64,000 nucleotides of DNA from Mytilus edulis (lineage: Eukaryota; Mollusca; Bivalvia; Mytilida; Mytilidae): the NCBI RefSeq assembly GCF_963676685.1, contig NC_092352.1, positions 21,905,117-21,969,116 of the forward strand. Direction: 5' to 3'. Of this stretch, positions 1-11,625 are shown one piece after another. The translations under genes and the position numbers were made by a program. Every line of letters starts with the position of its first letter. The stretch's first letter is position 1. Under the pieces are notes generated by a model. The model ran no database searches and was not told the DNA's origin. It was given only the letters and a program-made list of their open reading frames with translations.

Positions 1-969
1 TCCCCGTGGACAGTACTTAGCTGTACTTTTATAAATTTTAAAACAGAAGCAAAGGTACCAAACGAACAATCAAACCCAAAGGTCAAAAAACAAACCGACG
101 CAGCCATGGAGAAAAACCAAAAACGACGACAAGACAAACAGCAGTCCACATAACACATTATAACTAAAAACTTAACAACACGAAACCCAACAAATACACA
201 TTGCACCCGTCGTGTTGCTTAACATAAGCACCAATCCGGTGACAAGTCCCATTTAGTGGTGTCATTTTCAAGAAAAGAGCAGTAAATCTAATAAATGATT
301 AAATACAAACATTTCGAAATATTTTTGAAACGTAGAAAAAAAGGCAATACATATATACCAAAGCTTTAGTACAGTTTAAAAAAAAAGGGCATAATTACCT
401 TTATTTTAAAATCACTCTTGACAATTTTATAACACATGAACTCGAGATGTCATACTTAAATAACTGTATCAGTGGTTTAATGATAAAACTACAAGTACCT
501 TTACAATAGCACTGATGAACAAAATCATACTCTCTTGCCCCTCAACTGAACCTGCTGTTATTTTGAAATAGTGCATACGATAGTCTCGGTTTTGATACAT
601 CTGGAGTATGGCTTCATCCAGATCTCAACGGTAATGCATCATATTCAATCATGAGGAACCGGTATAAGTGTTCTCCATATCGCCGGTCAGTGGGTGTTTT
701 CTTCAATCAACGTCCTCTATTCAGTATGGTTGAAGAGTCAGACGCACTTCCATCTCTGTACCATATAAATTTGTAATCTGCGTCAACGAGGGCTAGTAGT
801 GTGACTGAGAATTATCCTTTGTAGTTACAGTACAGTGTACCAGAGTCCTTTGGTCACTTTATCCTGACGCTTTAGCCTCCGCTCGCATATAACGTTATTT
901 GATCTGTGAGAACGGAAACTAATATGTGAAATGGACAGACGTACTGACGAGCGGATTAACAAGAGTAAA
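1..969. other. No gene seen; AT-rich, weak repeat traces
   Basis: No reading frame of note. Bases 1-250 loosely resemble the antisense of a Penelope-like 3' region (GACAAAC-, CATAACAC-, CACGAAACCCAAC-type blocks), too weakly to assign. The rest is unassigned. Confidence 0.4.
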
Positions 970-1165
970 TAAGGCCGTTAGTTTTCTCGTTTGAACTGTT
1001 TTACATTGTCACTTCGGGGCCTTTTATAGCTGACTATGCGGTATGGGCTTTGTTCATTGTTAAAGGCCGTACGGTGACCTAAAGTTTTGAATGTCGGTGT
1101 CATTTTGGTCTCTTGTGGAGAAATGTTTCATTGGCAATCATACCACATCTTCTTCTTTTATAACA
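970..1165 (+). repeat. PLE-C type 3' tail
   Basis: This block, from AAGGCCGTTAGTTTTCTCG through GGCCGTACGGTGACCT to CATTGGCAATCATACCACA, defines family C in this annotation. Other copies are at 14063-14155, 22040-22425, 31485-31552 (minus) and 45850-46295. I read it as the 3' end of a retroelement, probably Penelope-like, because family B carries a matching terminal block directly downstream of a reverse transcriptase frame. Confidence 0.6.
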
Positions 1166-2294
1166 CTAAATGTCTCCTTTGTTTTGGCGGGGCACCCTTT
1201 TACGATCAAGTCTATTAAGTCTGACCGAGACCGTGTTGAGTTCGAGCATTGTTGATTTGTTTTAGCTATAATCGAGTACAGATCTTGTAGAATAGTCCAA
1301 TGTTTATTCTAGTGGTGGTTGGGTTGGAGTCGTGATGGAGTCATAAAGAAGTCGTGAATTGTCGAGTTAAAGTCTTGTACAGTCGGATAGCGGTCGGGTA
1401 GAAGTCGTTAACAGGCCCGGTCAAGAATTCAGTCACGCTTGATCGTGGGAATTTGAGCAATCAGGATCATAGAGTTGATCTGATCGGCTGTGTGAACCTA
1501 GCTGATCTTGTGCGGGGACACTACATTTATTCGTTTTAAAAGTTTCTCATCCGAGTTCGTCGTGTTTGTATTTTTAAGAAAGACGGGTTTGAGTACATAC
1601 TGAAGGAATGATAGACTACTGCTTTCTGTGTACAGATTTAAAAAAAATGTTTTTAATTCGGCGACATAAGACCGGTCCGAAATAAATCGGGGAACAAGTT
1701 GTGAAATCATACAAATATGCGATATGATCTGTAATGGAAGTGTGAAATTTACAAGTATACGATATGATCTGTTACACAGTAATGAAATAATGTTTAATCG
1801 AAGTATTGACTCATTATTTGATTTGTAACGTCCGTTTTGAACAAATTTTCAATAATTTTTAACATTTTTTTGCATTTTTCTGTGTAAAAATATTTAAATC
1901 AAAATATTATTTCAAAACGTTTTTTAAGGTTACCAGCTAGCCTGGAACGAATCTAACCTTGACTACCTGATGGTCTCTGTTTGGGATGCCTCAATTGGGA
2001 ACACTTCTTAAACATCTCATTCTGTCCATGAAAGCTAGTTTTAATATCTGTCGTGTATTGTATGGTGTTAATTTTTAACTAAATTTTGAATTCCATTGTT
2101 TAAATTGTTTCTTTTTTCTCTTTTTGAAACATTATTTACTAACTTAAAAATATTGACTTCATGAATAAAGTTGAGTGCCTTTGTTGTTATTATTAAAGAA
2201 AGACAGGTTTGATAGTATGAGTAAATAAAAAAGGCTATTTGATTTAAAAAAAAAAAAAAAAGAAAGTGACATTTTTTTATCGACAAAAGTAGAA
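1166..2294. other. No gene seen; degenerate short-period repeat at about 1310-1425
   Basis: AT-rich. About 1310-1425 holds roughly 10- to 12-base blocks built on AGTCGT (AGTCGTGAT, AAGTCGTGAA, AGTCGGATAG, AAGTCGTTA). A pair of GATATGATCTGT blocks lies at about 1718 and 1761. The small frames here look spurious. Confidence 0.4.
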
Positions 2295-2475
2295 TAACAG
2301 TCATACCGAACTCCGAAGAAAATTCAAAACGCGAAGGCCCTAAGCAAATGGAAAAATCAAAAGCTGATACACATAAAAAGAATGCATAACACCTTACATA
2401 TAACATACATATGTACTTGGTACAGTCATTTTCTTATGTAGAAAATGTTGGATGAAACTTGGTTTTACTCCACGC
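2295..2475 (+). repeat. Dispersed repeat R1
   Basis: It contains blocks like AACTCCGAAGAAAATTCAAA, CTTGGTACAGTCATTTTC, ATGTAGAAAATG and a following GGATGAAAC-TTGGTTTTA. The same order recurs at 22960, 26685 (partial), 29998, 30170 (minus), 36225 (minus), 40050, 48475 and 60735. It has no coding capacity; probably a non-autonomous element. Confidence 0.55.
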
Positions 2476-3261
2476 AATAAATATTTATTCATATCAATAA
2501 TTTAAAAAAATTTAGTATTTGTTCCTTCAATCATAAGGGGCCAGTAAGTACCATCTAGATCAACCACACTGTCTCTATTATGGGTCATACTTTTATTTTA
2601 AAATATTAGTTCTCGATCTGGTTGCTTTAGTAAGACAAGCCTTACCAAATCAGATGATTTTCTTTTTGATTAGTCTATTATTGTCTATCAACAGTATTCA
2701 TTTCTATAATAAATAAATTGTTATTTTTTTCGTTGTTGAATATTTGTAATTTCCTTCTATAATGTTTACTTTATTTTCCGTGAACACAGCACTAAGTTAT
2801 TTTTCTTGTATTTTCAATCTTCTTTCGAGGAGACAGGAACGTTATACATTTTATAGATCTACCTTTCTGCAGTCTATACTTAATTGATATCTAACACACA
2901 ACGAAAGAATGTAATTTTAATTAAACATTTGATGTCTTAATAATATTTCTTTAATTTGTTTAGTTCTAAATGACTAAATGCGATATGAACGTCGACCGGA
3001 ATATAGAGATGTCCCTCCACTGAGTCATCTCTGCAGTTAACAATTTTACAAGAGCAATACAAATAGTTCATTTTCAGTTAACAGTAATTTCTTTGAGAAT
3101 TCTCCTTACAAGTAAACCATTGTAATATCAAAGCCGTGGATGTATCAATTTTATTTCGATTTTCATTTTTTCAAAAGTATGTGTTTCTTACAAGGATAAA
3201 TTTGAATGCAGAAGCCTTTTGTATATTTGTTTTTCATTTTATGCTAATGTGCTTTGTCCAT
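2476..3261. other. No gene seen
   Basis: AT-rich sequence without a convincing coding region or recognised repeat. Confidence 0.4.
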
Positions 3262-3870
3262 ATAGATATAGGAAGATGTGGTATAAGTGCCAATGAGACA
3301 ACTCTCCATCCAAATAGCAATTTATAAAAGTAAACCATTATAGGTCAAGGTACGGCCTTCAACACGGAGCCTTGGCTTACACCGAACAACAAGCTATAAA
3401 GAGCCATAAAAATTAGTAATTCAAAACCATTCAAACAGTAAAACCAACGGTCTAATCTATATAAAAAAATAGTAATCTAAAACCATTTAAACAGTAAAAC
3501 CAACGGTCTAATCTATATAAAAACGAGGAACGAGAAACACGTATGAACTACAAAAACAAACGACAACTACTGCACGTCAGATTCCTGACTTAGGACAGGT
3601 TCAAACATTTGCAGCGGGATTAAACGTTTTAATGGTACCAAACCTTCTCCCTTTTCTTAAACAAAAGTATAGGAAGATTATACCTTCGGTTTTCCCGTGT
3701 GAATGGTTTTACACTAGTTATATTTGGGGTTCTTTATAGCTTGCTGTTTGGTGTGAGCCAAGGCTCCGTGTTGAAGGCCGCATCTTGCCTATAATGGTTT
3801 ACTTTTATAAATTATATTTTGGATGGAGAGTTGTCTCATTGGCACTTATACCCCATCTTACTTACTATAT
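3262..3870. repeat. Inverted pair of PLE-B 3' tails
   Basis: The left arm (about 3262-3540) reads AGGAAGATGTGGTATAAGTG...GAGACAACTCTCCATCC and is the reverse complement of the right arm (about 3640-3870) ending GGATGGAGAGTTGTCTC...ATTGGCACTTATACC. Both match the 3' end of the reverse-transcriptase-bearing fragment at 39090-39835. Within the left arm a unit of about 55 bases (3415-3469 and 3470-3525) is tandemly repeated. Head-to-head or inverted partial copies are a known habit of Penelope-like elements. Confidence 0.65.
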
Positions 3871-4059
3871 ATAAGACTAAGAAACACTATCCCCACTAAA
3901 AACTAAAGATCTTCTCCTAAAATGACAACATCAATCATTACAATGTGGTAGTAATATCACTAGCCATGACACTAGTTAGTACTTCGGTGTTGACATTAAT
4001 TTGGTCATATTCTTAATCAACTGTGAATTTTGAATTTTCGAAAAACAAAAGGAGTCCCT

Positions 4060-4500
4060 ACCACAAGAATAGATTACCGTTGCTGTATTTCGCAAAAACC
4101 TTTTGGAATTTTAGAGCTCCTCAATTTAGTTACATTTTGGCTATTTTTGCTTGTTGATTCGAGCCTCGCTGATAAGTCTTTGGTAGACAAAACGAACGTC
4201 TGGCCAACAAATTTTTAATCCTGGTATCTATAAAGAGTTTACTTTCAACCATTGGGTTCTTGGCACTGCTTGTGGAGGTTTCCTGCCCGCGGGTATAATC
4301 AACTCGTTAAAAAACACTTTTGTGTTGACATGATTTATCATTGATATGGTCTTTAATATAAATCAACCGTTTACTTTTGCTAAGGATTTTCTACATCAGG
4401 AATAATGAGAAATATAACATTGTAGCTGTATTGACAAAATCGTGTGGAATTTAGGGTCGACATCGTTCTTTTTTTTTTTTTTATCTTTTTTTAATTTTAT
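4060..4500 (-). repeat. R2-type repeat(s), antisense orientation
   Basis: Family R2 carries the core GTAGACGAAACGCGCGTCTGG plus 'ACTGGGCTGGTGATACC' and 'CAGTGGCATCGACCCAGTGG' blocks. Here: GATAAGTCTTTGGTAGAC, AACGTCTGGCC, ATCCTGGTATCTATAAAGAG and GGCACTGC. A second partial copy follows from about 4310. Short frames over it are not genes. Confidence 0.5.
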
Positions 4501-4534
4501 CCCTCTAAAGAAGGATTATCCATCTATAGAGGTA

Positions 4535-4712
4535 ATGGTTTTACACTAGTAATTTCGGGGCCCTTTATAGCTTGTTGTTCGGTGTGAGCCAAGGTTTCGT
4601 GTTGAAGGCCGTACATTGACCTATAATGGTTTAATTTTTTAAAATTGTTATTTGGATGGAGAGTTGTTTAATTAGCACTCACACCACATCTTCCTATATC
4701 TATATAATCACC
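4535..4712 (+). repeat. PLE-B 3' tail
   Basis: It reads GGTTTTACACTAGTAATTTC, GGGGCCCTTTATAGCTTG, GTTCGGTGTGAGCCAAGG and ends with GGATGGAGAGTTG...CACCACATCTTCC, the same tail as at 39640-39835. Confidence 0.65.
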
Positions 4713-5467
4713 ATACATGGGGTTTGTTCCAACCTGATAAACATTTAAATTAGAATTATATTGATTAGATCCACTATGTACTGTGAAAGGTGTTTATTCA
4801 ATATAAATATATAGTGAAATGGTTCAGTAGTTCCTATGATTCTATAATTCTCATACTTATATTTAAGTTATGCATGAAATATGTAAACTGCAAACTTTAG
4901 TCTATATAATAGTGTTTTTAACGTTTTACAAAGAATGTAACTACATACATTTTACTCGACCTGATGTCTGAATTGATGAAGGGTGTTATTTTGCTTCAAT
5001 TCAATTTATTATAGAATTCATTTACCTTGTTTACTTTGGCTTGTTTGACAATCAAGTAATATATTTTCTATCTCCTGTAAGGTAAGTGCATTCATATTTT
5101 ACATCTTCTTTATAAGCGCAAACTTAAGATCGTTGACGTTCGCTAAGAGCAATGTGGTTTGATTGCCGATGATACAACTATTCGCCAAAGGATTTCTTGA
5201 ATTCTATCCTAATTCTTTCTTATTTTTGGAAATCGTTTTTCGAAATTCAAATGTGACATCACTTTGTGTGTTAAACTAGTTTTGGCTTACTCGGGTGTGT
5301 ATTTTTATGTGCTGGTATTTAGGTTGTGTTATGTAATGTATCCGTTTTGACTCTATAGTTAGTCACCACTTCGGTTTGATCATGTATATCTATTATATAG
5401 TCATTATAGTCTGTTTGCAAAAGCATGAATTATTCTAATTAATAAGGATGTTTTTATCACAGGCAGA

Positions 5468-6150
5468 TAACCCTGACCGTTTTGGTGACAACTTTTAGGA
5501 ACTTTTGGTCATCGGTGCTCTTCAGCTTTGTACTTGTTTTGGCTTTCATCTGCGCGTCACTAGTAAGTATTGTATGGACGAAACGCAATTCTGTCGTGTT
5601 AAATTTTAAACCTGGTGCCTTTTGTTGGCTATCATTCGTGTGTTGTTCTGTCCTACATTTTCTCCCATTTATTTGTATTGTAGTCCTGTCATGTAAAGTT
5701 GTCATTTTAATGTTAAATTTAACATTGCCATTAAAGTTGGAGGTTTGGCATGCCACAAAAACAGGTTCAACCCACCATTGTGTTTCTTAAAATATCCTGT
5801 ACCAAGTCATGAAATGGTCATTGTTATATTAAAGTTCGGGTCCGTGTGTGTTACATTTTAATGTTGTGTTTCTGTTGTGTCGCAGTTCTCTTATATTTGA
5901 TGCGTTTCCCTCAGTTTTAGTTTGTAACCCGTGTTTGGATTTTTTTTTCTCAATCGATTGATGAATTTTGAACAACGGTATACTACTGTTGCCTTTATTT
6001 ACACACCATATTTTTTGTGGGGCCCGTGTGTCTTAGTATTTAGTTTTCTATGTTTTGTCTTTTGTACTATTATTTGTCTGTTTTTATTTTTATTTTTTAG
6101 CCATGAGTTTGACTGTCCCTCTGGTATCTTTCGCCCCTCTTTTATATATT
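5468..6150 (+). repeat. Stack of R2, family D tail and PLE-A tail
   Basis: 5468-5620 resembles R2 (TGCTCTTCAGCTTTGTACTTG, GGACGAAACGC). 5620-5995 defines tail family D: TTGATGCGTTTCCCTCAG, TTTGTAACCCG, CGATTGATGAATTTTGAAC and TACTACTGTTGCCTTTATT. 6000-6150 matches the PLE-A tail, ending GAGTTTGACTGTCCCTCTGG and CTTTCGCCCCTC. The overlapping frames of about 100 residues on both strands are a by-product of this low-complexity sequence. Confidence 0.55.
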
Positions 6151-6151
6151 T

Positions 6152-6235
6152 TCGTTAATCATCTCAACGAGATTGATTTTCTCGCTTGAGCCGATATTTC
6201 GAAAGTGGGAAAAGCGATCGAGTTGAGATGACTAA
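6152..6235. repeat. Short imperfect palindrome
   Basis: The ends AATCATCTCAAC and GTTGAGATGACT pair, with CTCGCTTGAGCC inside. About 80 bases; a possible small foldback element. Confidence 0.45.
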
Positions 6236-6280
6236 TGATAATAATTTTTCTCGATATTTTATCTCAATAAATAATATTAA

Positions 6281-6852
6281 AGGAGTAGGTCCGGTAAGGG
6301 ACACTTTCGGCCTCAAATGTTATGTTCATCTGACGGAATATTTTGCACACTTTTAAACACGTAAGTGCCTATTTCAGTTGATTGAATTAATGTATGTAAA
6401 AGATTTTAACTGATTTACTAATTAAAAACGCTCCGATTCAAGCTTAAATATGAAAAACTATCAAATATTCCAAAAATGTCACTTTTCAGATGTTTTTTTC
6501 TCCACAATGAAAGTGGCCGTATCTGTGTACATCCTCAACCTTTATATAGTTATGTATTATCATCAGCTTACATTTCAATATTAAGAATGAACACAAATGC
6601 GGCCACTTTCACTTAAGACGGAAACCGTCTAAGACTGAACTAAAATGCTACAATTGTGAAGATTTCAGTAATTTAGCATGACTTAATGATACTAGTACCA
6701 AATATATGTGCATTGTATTGTCATAAACAGCTCACATTTATGTAGAAGAAGCATTCTTCTTTCCAATAAATAACTAAAAGTTTACATTTTAACAATTTTG
6801 TAAAACTGCTATATTTTGGGGCCAAAAACGGGTCTGACTGGACCTACTCCTT
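6281..6852. mobile_element. ~570-bp element with short terminal inverted repeats (MITE-like)
   Basis: The left end AGGAGTAGGTCCGGTAAG and the right end CTGACTGGACCTACTCCT are inverted repeats of 18 bases with about two mismatches. There is no coding frame. The same element sits at 28366-28919 in unit 2, so it was present before the duplication. Confidence 0.65.
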
Positions 6853-8042
6853 TTTAAATATTGTTACTGCTAACATGTATACTAATTGTAAAAAGAGAAA
6901 AATAATATATAATTACATTACGTGTAATCATGTTTCATTGAACATCCGTACTTTTGATTGGTTGTCATCACTCACAAGGCATTCAAAAATTAAAGCGTAT
7001 AACTAAATGAAATGCAACATTCATTACTGCGCGTGCTTCCCATGACAATGGCACTAGCTTGAAACAACTCGGAATTTCATAGTTATATCAAACTTGAAGA
7101 ATATAAATTCAATTATATAAATCGAATAAATTTTTGTAATGTAATAGGGTACAAATTATAACAGCGTTCATAAAAAATGTGCTGCGGTAAACACTTTTTC
7201 ATCCAAATAAGATAAATGGTGTCTGTTACTGTGAATTAGTTTCCAATGAGATCAAAAATGAGCTCAATTCATCACTAATTTACTTCAAGAAAAAGTGATT
7301 ATAGATATCATGCAACAAAATTAGTATTAATGCTTAATATATTAACCACCATTCTTTCTTCTGTCTGTCATGTTCGTTATTTGATTTTTGTTTCGTCAAA
7401 AATGAAATCTTTGTTTTAGTTCAAATTTTATAGCTGAATTTACGGTATACCTTTCGTTTATTGTTGAAGGCTGTTCAATGACATAAATTGCTTGAACCAA
7501 CATAATTTGAACTTTGGTTGATCATTGTCTCATTGATTATGAATACACATCTCCTTATATCTATATTTTGAAATCAAAATAGTGACTTATGATGTATAAC
7601 TAAAAGGCATAATCAAACTGCTTTTTCATAGATCTGTGATTTCAAAAAAAGATGAGATAATTGGAAAATTTAGGAGTTTTTATTCTCCTAAAAGGAAGGG
7701 CTGTACAAATGATATAATAGTTTGAAACTCTGAGTTTAAGACATATTACATAATAAAGTACATTACATGTTAGCTGAAAGGTGATCCGTTAGAAAATTAA
7801 AAATAAAAGCGATTATAATATGCCTACTCCACGTTTGTTTTATTAGGTTAAAGTGTTTTATTTATTTTTGCGAAGTTGCATAGATATATTTGCTTGTCGA
7901 GACTGCAGAACGGGACATATCGAACCTACATTTCTTCGTTATCGGCGTCAGCGTCGGCGGAGCCCACAATTAGGTCAAGTCTGTGGTTATTGTGTAGACA
8001 TTAATTGCTTTGTCAATTCGACTTCTAATTCAATTAGTTTTT
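6853..8042. other. No gene seen; faint family B-like tail at about 7425-7568
   Basis: Apart from a decayed tail (TTATAGCTGAATTTACGG, ATTGTTGAAGGC, GTCTCATTG, CATCTCCTTATATCTATA), I see nothing in this AT-rich stretch. Its first part matches unit 2 around 30600-30790. Confidence 0.4.
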
Positions 8043-9804
8043 TAGCTCACCTGGCCCGAAGGGCCAAGTGAACATCTCCAATCACTTTGCGTCCGTCGTC
8101 CGTCGTCGTCCGTCGTCGTTAACTTTTACAAAAATCTTCTCCTCTGAAACTACTGGGCCAAATTAAACCAAACTTGGCCACAATTATCATTTGGGTATCT
8201 AGTTTAAAAAATGTGTCCGGTAACCCGGCCAACCAACCAAGATGGCCGCCATGGCTAAAATAGAACATAGGGGTAAAATGCAGTTTTTGGCTTATAACTC
8301 AAAAACCAAAGCGATTGTTCATCAGGTCAAGATCTATCGGCCCTGAAATTTTCAGATGAATTGGACAACCCGTTGTTGGGTTGCTGCCCCTAAATTGGTA
8401 ATTTTAAGGAAATTTTACTGTTTTTTGTTATTATTTTGAATATTATTATAGATAGAGATAAACTGTAAACAGCAATAATGTTAAGCAAAGTAAGATTTAC
8501 AAAAAGTTCAACATGACCGAAATGATCAGTTGACCTCTTCAGGAGTTATTGCCCTTTATAGTCAATTTTTAACCATTTTTCGTAAATCTTAGTAATCATT
8601 TACAAAAATCTTGTCCTCTGAAACTACTGGGCCAAATTAATCCACAAACTTGGCCACAATCATCATTGGGGTATCTAGTTTAAAAAAAAAAGTGTGGCGT
8701 GACCCTGTCAACCAACCAAGATGGCCGCCATGGTTAAAAATAGAACATAGGGGTAAAATGTAGATTTTGGCTTATAACTCTAAAACCAAATCATTTAGAG
8801 CAAATCTGACATGGGGGAAAATAATCAATTAGGTCAAGATGTATCTGCCCTGAAATTTTCAGACAAATGTGACAACCCTATTGTTGGGTTGCTGCCACTG
8901 AATTAGTAATTTTAAGGAAATTTTGCAGTTTTTGCTTATTATCTTGAATATTATTATAGATAGAGATAAACTGTAAACAGCAATAATGTTTAGCAAAGTA
9001 AGATCTACAAGTAAGTTATATGACCAAAATTGTCAGTTGACCCATTAAGGAGTAATTGCCCTTTATACTCAATGTTGAACCCTTTTTCTAAAATTTAGTA
9101 TTTTTTTAAAAAAATCTTCTCCTCTGAAACTGCTTGGCCAAATTTAACCAAACTTGGCCACAATCATCATTTGAGTATTTTGTTTTAAAAATGTGTGGCG
9201 TGACCCTGCTAATCAACCAAGATGGCCGCCATGGCTTAAAATAGTACATAGGGGCGAAATGTAGATTTTGGCTTATATCTCTGAAACCAAAGCATTTAGA
9301 GCAAATCTGACAAGAATAAATTGTTTATCAGGTCAAGATCTATCTGCTCTGAAATTTACAGACAAAACAGACAACCTGTTGTTGGGTTGCTGCCCAAAAA
9401 TTACTAATTTTAAGGAATTTTTGCAGTTTTTGGTTATTATCTTGAATATTATAATAGATAAAGATACACTGTAACAGTAATAATGTTCAGCAAAGCAAGA
9501 TCAACAAATAAGTCAACATGACCAAAATTGTCAGTTTACCCCTTCAGGAGTTATTGCCCTTTATAGTAATTTTTAACAATTTTCATAAATTTTTGTAAAT
9601 TTTTAGAATATATTTTCCACTGTAATTACTGGGCCAAGTTCATTATAGATAGAGATGATTGTAGCAAGAAGAATGTCCAGTAAAGTAATATCTACAAACA
9701 CATCATGATCACCAAAACACAATTTTGTCATGAATTTATCTGTGTCCATTGTTTAATATGCACATAGACCAATGTGAGCGACACAGGCTCTTGAGAGCCT
9801 CTAG
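8043..9804. mobile_element. Helentron/HINE-like non-autonomous element with three ~0.5-kb tandem units
   Basis: The left end is AGCTCACCTGGCCCGAAGGG, which folds as TGGCCC/GGGCCA, followed by a (GTCCGTC)-type microsatellite at 8089-8120. Three tandem units begin at about 8131, 8605 and 9111 with AAATCTT-TCCTCTGAAAC and contain CCAAGATGGCCGCCATGG; a partial fourth begins near 9605. The right end is the perfect hairpin GGCTCTTGAGAGCC (9786-9799) followed by TCTAG and T-rich flank. A terminal hairpin near a CTAG end between T residues fits Helitron-like elements. It encodes no protein and is absent from unit 2. Confidence 0.6.
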
Positions 9805-10747
9805 TTTTTATTAATACTATAAGATTTTCATACAACGCTTTAAATATAAAAACATCAATCTAATAAAGTAGCTTTATTTAAACGTGTAATTACATGCAAA
9901 ATAATCCCACTCGTTCAATGACATTGATTTATGTGTTCTTTGTATCTGTGTATTGAAAGTATCCGACGTTTGAAACTGTCTCTTATTTTTCAGATTTAGT
10001 TGCACAAATTTGTATCATTTCAACGTAATCAGATAACCCAATAAAACCTGGAGGCAAGTTGAAAATTCGGACATATATCAACTCATTTCATTAAGTCTCA
10101 ATAGGTTTTACTTCGTGCAATAATAATTATATAAAATTTTGTAAAACGTCCGTATAATTGAATTATCCTTCGTATGCATCTGCGCATCCATCTTTTCGTG
10201 ATTTTTTTCACACTGTTGAAGATAAAATTCTGTTTAATTCTTTTAAATGTTTGTTTGTGTAAACACTGATTAAGTCTAGGTTACAAATCGATAGAATAAG
10301 GAGATAGGGTATGATTACAATTCAGAAAATTAATTTACAGCGTCAAACTGAAGAGGATTTAAACAACTGTAGCCTTCAATGATGAAAAAAAAAATCGCCT
10401 ACCTCAAAGCCAGTCATAAAAGTGCCCCGAAAGGACAAAATGTGAAACAATTAAAACGAAAAGTAAAAAGATAGCCTGATTTATGATAAAGGGATACACG
10501 AAAAACAAATTTTAAAACAGTAAATAACGACATTACTGGATCACCGATGGTACATAGATAATATCGCGAGTTTAAACCTGCTCATCAGCTCTGAACCATA
10601 AAATAACCGGGGATAGTGGTGTTACAGCATCACATAAAACACACTGTAAAAATCAGCTGGAGACTTTCCGTTTTGAATTTTTTGGGGGAAATTTCCGTTA
10701 CTTTGGTTGTGTTTAAATGTTAATATGATGTTAATGCATAATTTCAG
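9805..10747. other. Proximal upstream region of copy 1, conserved in unit 2
   Basis: No coding region. Blocks of 15 to 25 bases are shared with 30780-31730. TCTCTTATTTTTCAG at about 9982 would be a fair splice acceptor, but its AG is not kept in unit 2. The likely last 5'UTR intron ends at 10747. Confidence 0.45.
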
Positions 10748-11070
10748 AGTGACGCTGAATGGCCAAAACAAAAATACTTGTAGTTGCGATTGATTTTGGA
10801 AGTTCCGGTGCAGGATATGCATTCTCATTTGCATACCAATACAAGAACAATCCTTTGGATATCTCCACGTCGGTATGGAATAATGGAAACGGACCAGTTC
10901 AGGCAAAAATTCCGGCTGTTCTTCTTTTTGATCCGGATAAAAAGTTTCACTCATTTGGATTTGAAGCCGAGGACAAATATGAAGAGCTGTTGAACGCAAA
11001 TAAAGCAGTTCAATGGTATTTTTTAAAAGGGTTCAAAATGCAGTTGTACAGTGCTGTAAATGCAGGAGAG
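10748..11070 (+). CDS. HSPA12-like: HSPA12-like copy 1, exon 1 (5'UTR end plus residues 1-104)
   Basis: Coding begins at 10759. The exon probably starts at 10748, right after the acceptor 'TAATTTCAG' (ends 10747), which copy 2 also has at 31730; this implies at least one noncoding upstream exon that I could not place. The donor is GAG|GTATGT at 11071, phase 0. The exon encodes the phosphate-1 loop AIDFGSSGAGYAFSF. The usual Hsp70 'DxGTTxS' reads DFGSSGAG here, so the two threonines are replaced by serines and a glycine follows. Confidence 0.92.
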
Positions 11071-11579
11071 GTATGTATGCTTATTCATGAACACTGATTT
11101 TAAAAGCTATTATTTTCCCAGTTTCTTCGTTTACCTCAAATTGAGTCTCTTTGTCTGATTTCAATTCAAGTCACGTTTTATTGATAGAAATGACAGGTAT
11201 TCATATGGGCACAAATTGTGCCTCTGTAATGACAGGCTTGTGCATGTATTGTTTCGAATCACATTGTATTGCCAAATTCAATAAAACACGTATAAATTCC
11301 ATTTGCATTGATAAATTCAACAGAAGTTAACGTAAACATGTTGAACTTTAAACAGTCAAGAATTCATTAAATACAATGCCGAAATTTATCTAAAGAACCT
11401 TACCTAACATAAGTGAAATATAAACAGAAGTTACGTTCCTTTCCTAGATTGAGATAGTCAATTTTATCCGCGTCTGGCGTATACAAGTCTATCCTGGTAT
11501 ATTTATTGAGTTTGTTCACAACGAAAACTTTACACAAAATCTCAAAACTGTTTTTGGACTGTAGTATTTATTTCGTACG

Positions 11580-11625
<46 letters not shown>

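Larger units (their letters stand above)
4740..10747. repeat. Upstream part of tandem duplication unit 1
   Basis: Patches match 27915-31730 in the same order: ATTATATTGATTAGAT and ACTGTGAAAGGTG (4750) with 27930; the TIR element at 6281 with 28366; CATCCGTACTTTTGATTGG (6945) with 30699; ACCCAATAAAACCTGGAGGC (10036) with 30869; CCTTCGTATGCATCTG (10168) with 30999; AAACAATTAAAACGAAAAGTA (10446) with 31350. The units differ by later insertions such as the element at 8043-9804. Any promoter of copy 1 must lie here or further upstream; I could not place it. Confidence 0.75.

Noticed and set aside
5457..5790. Open frames of about 100 residues on both strands
   Set aside because: They lie on repeat tails (R2 and family D) with no domain, and opposite-strand frames coincide; typical shadows of low-complexity repeat DNA.
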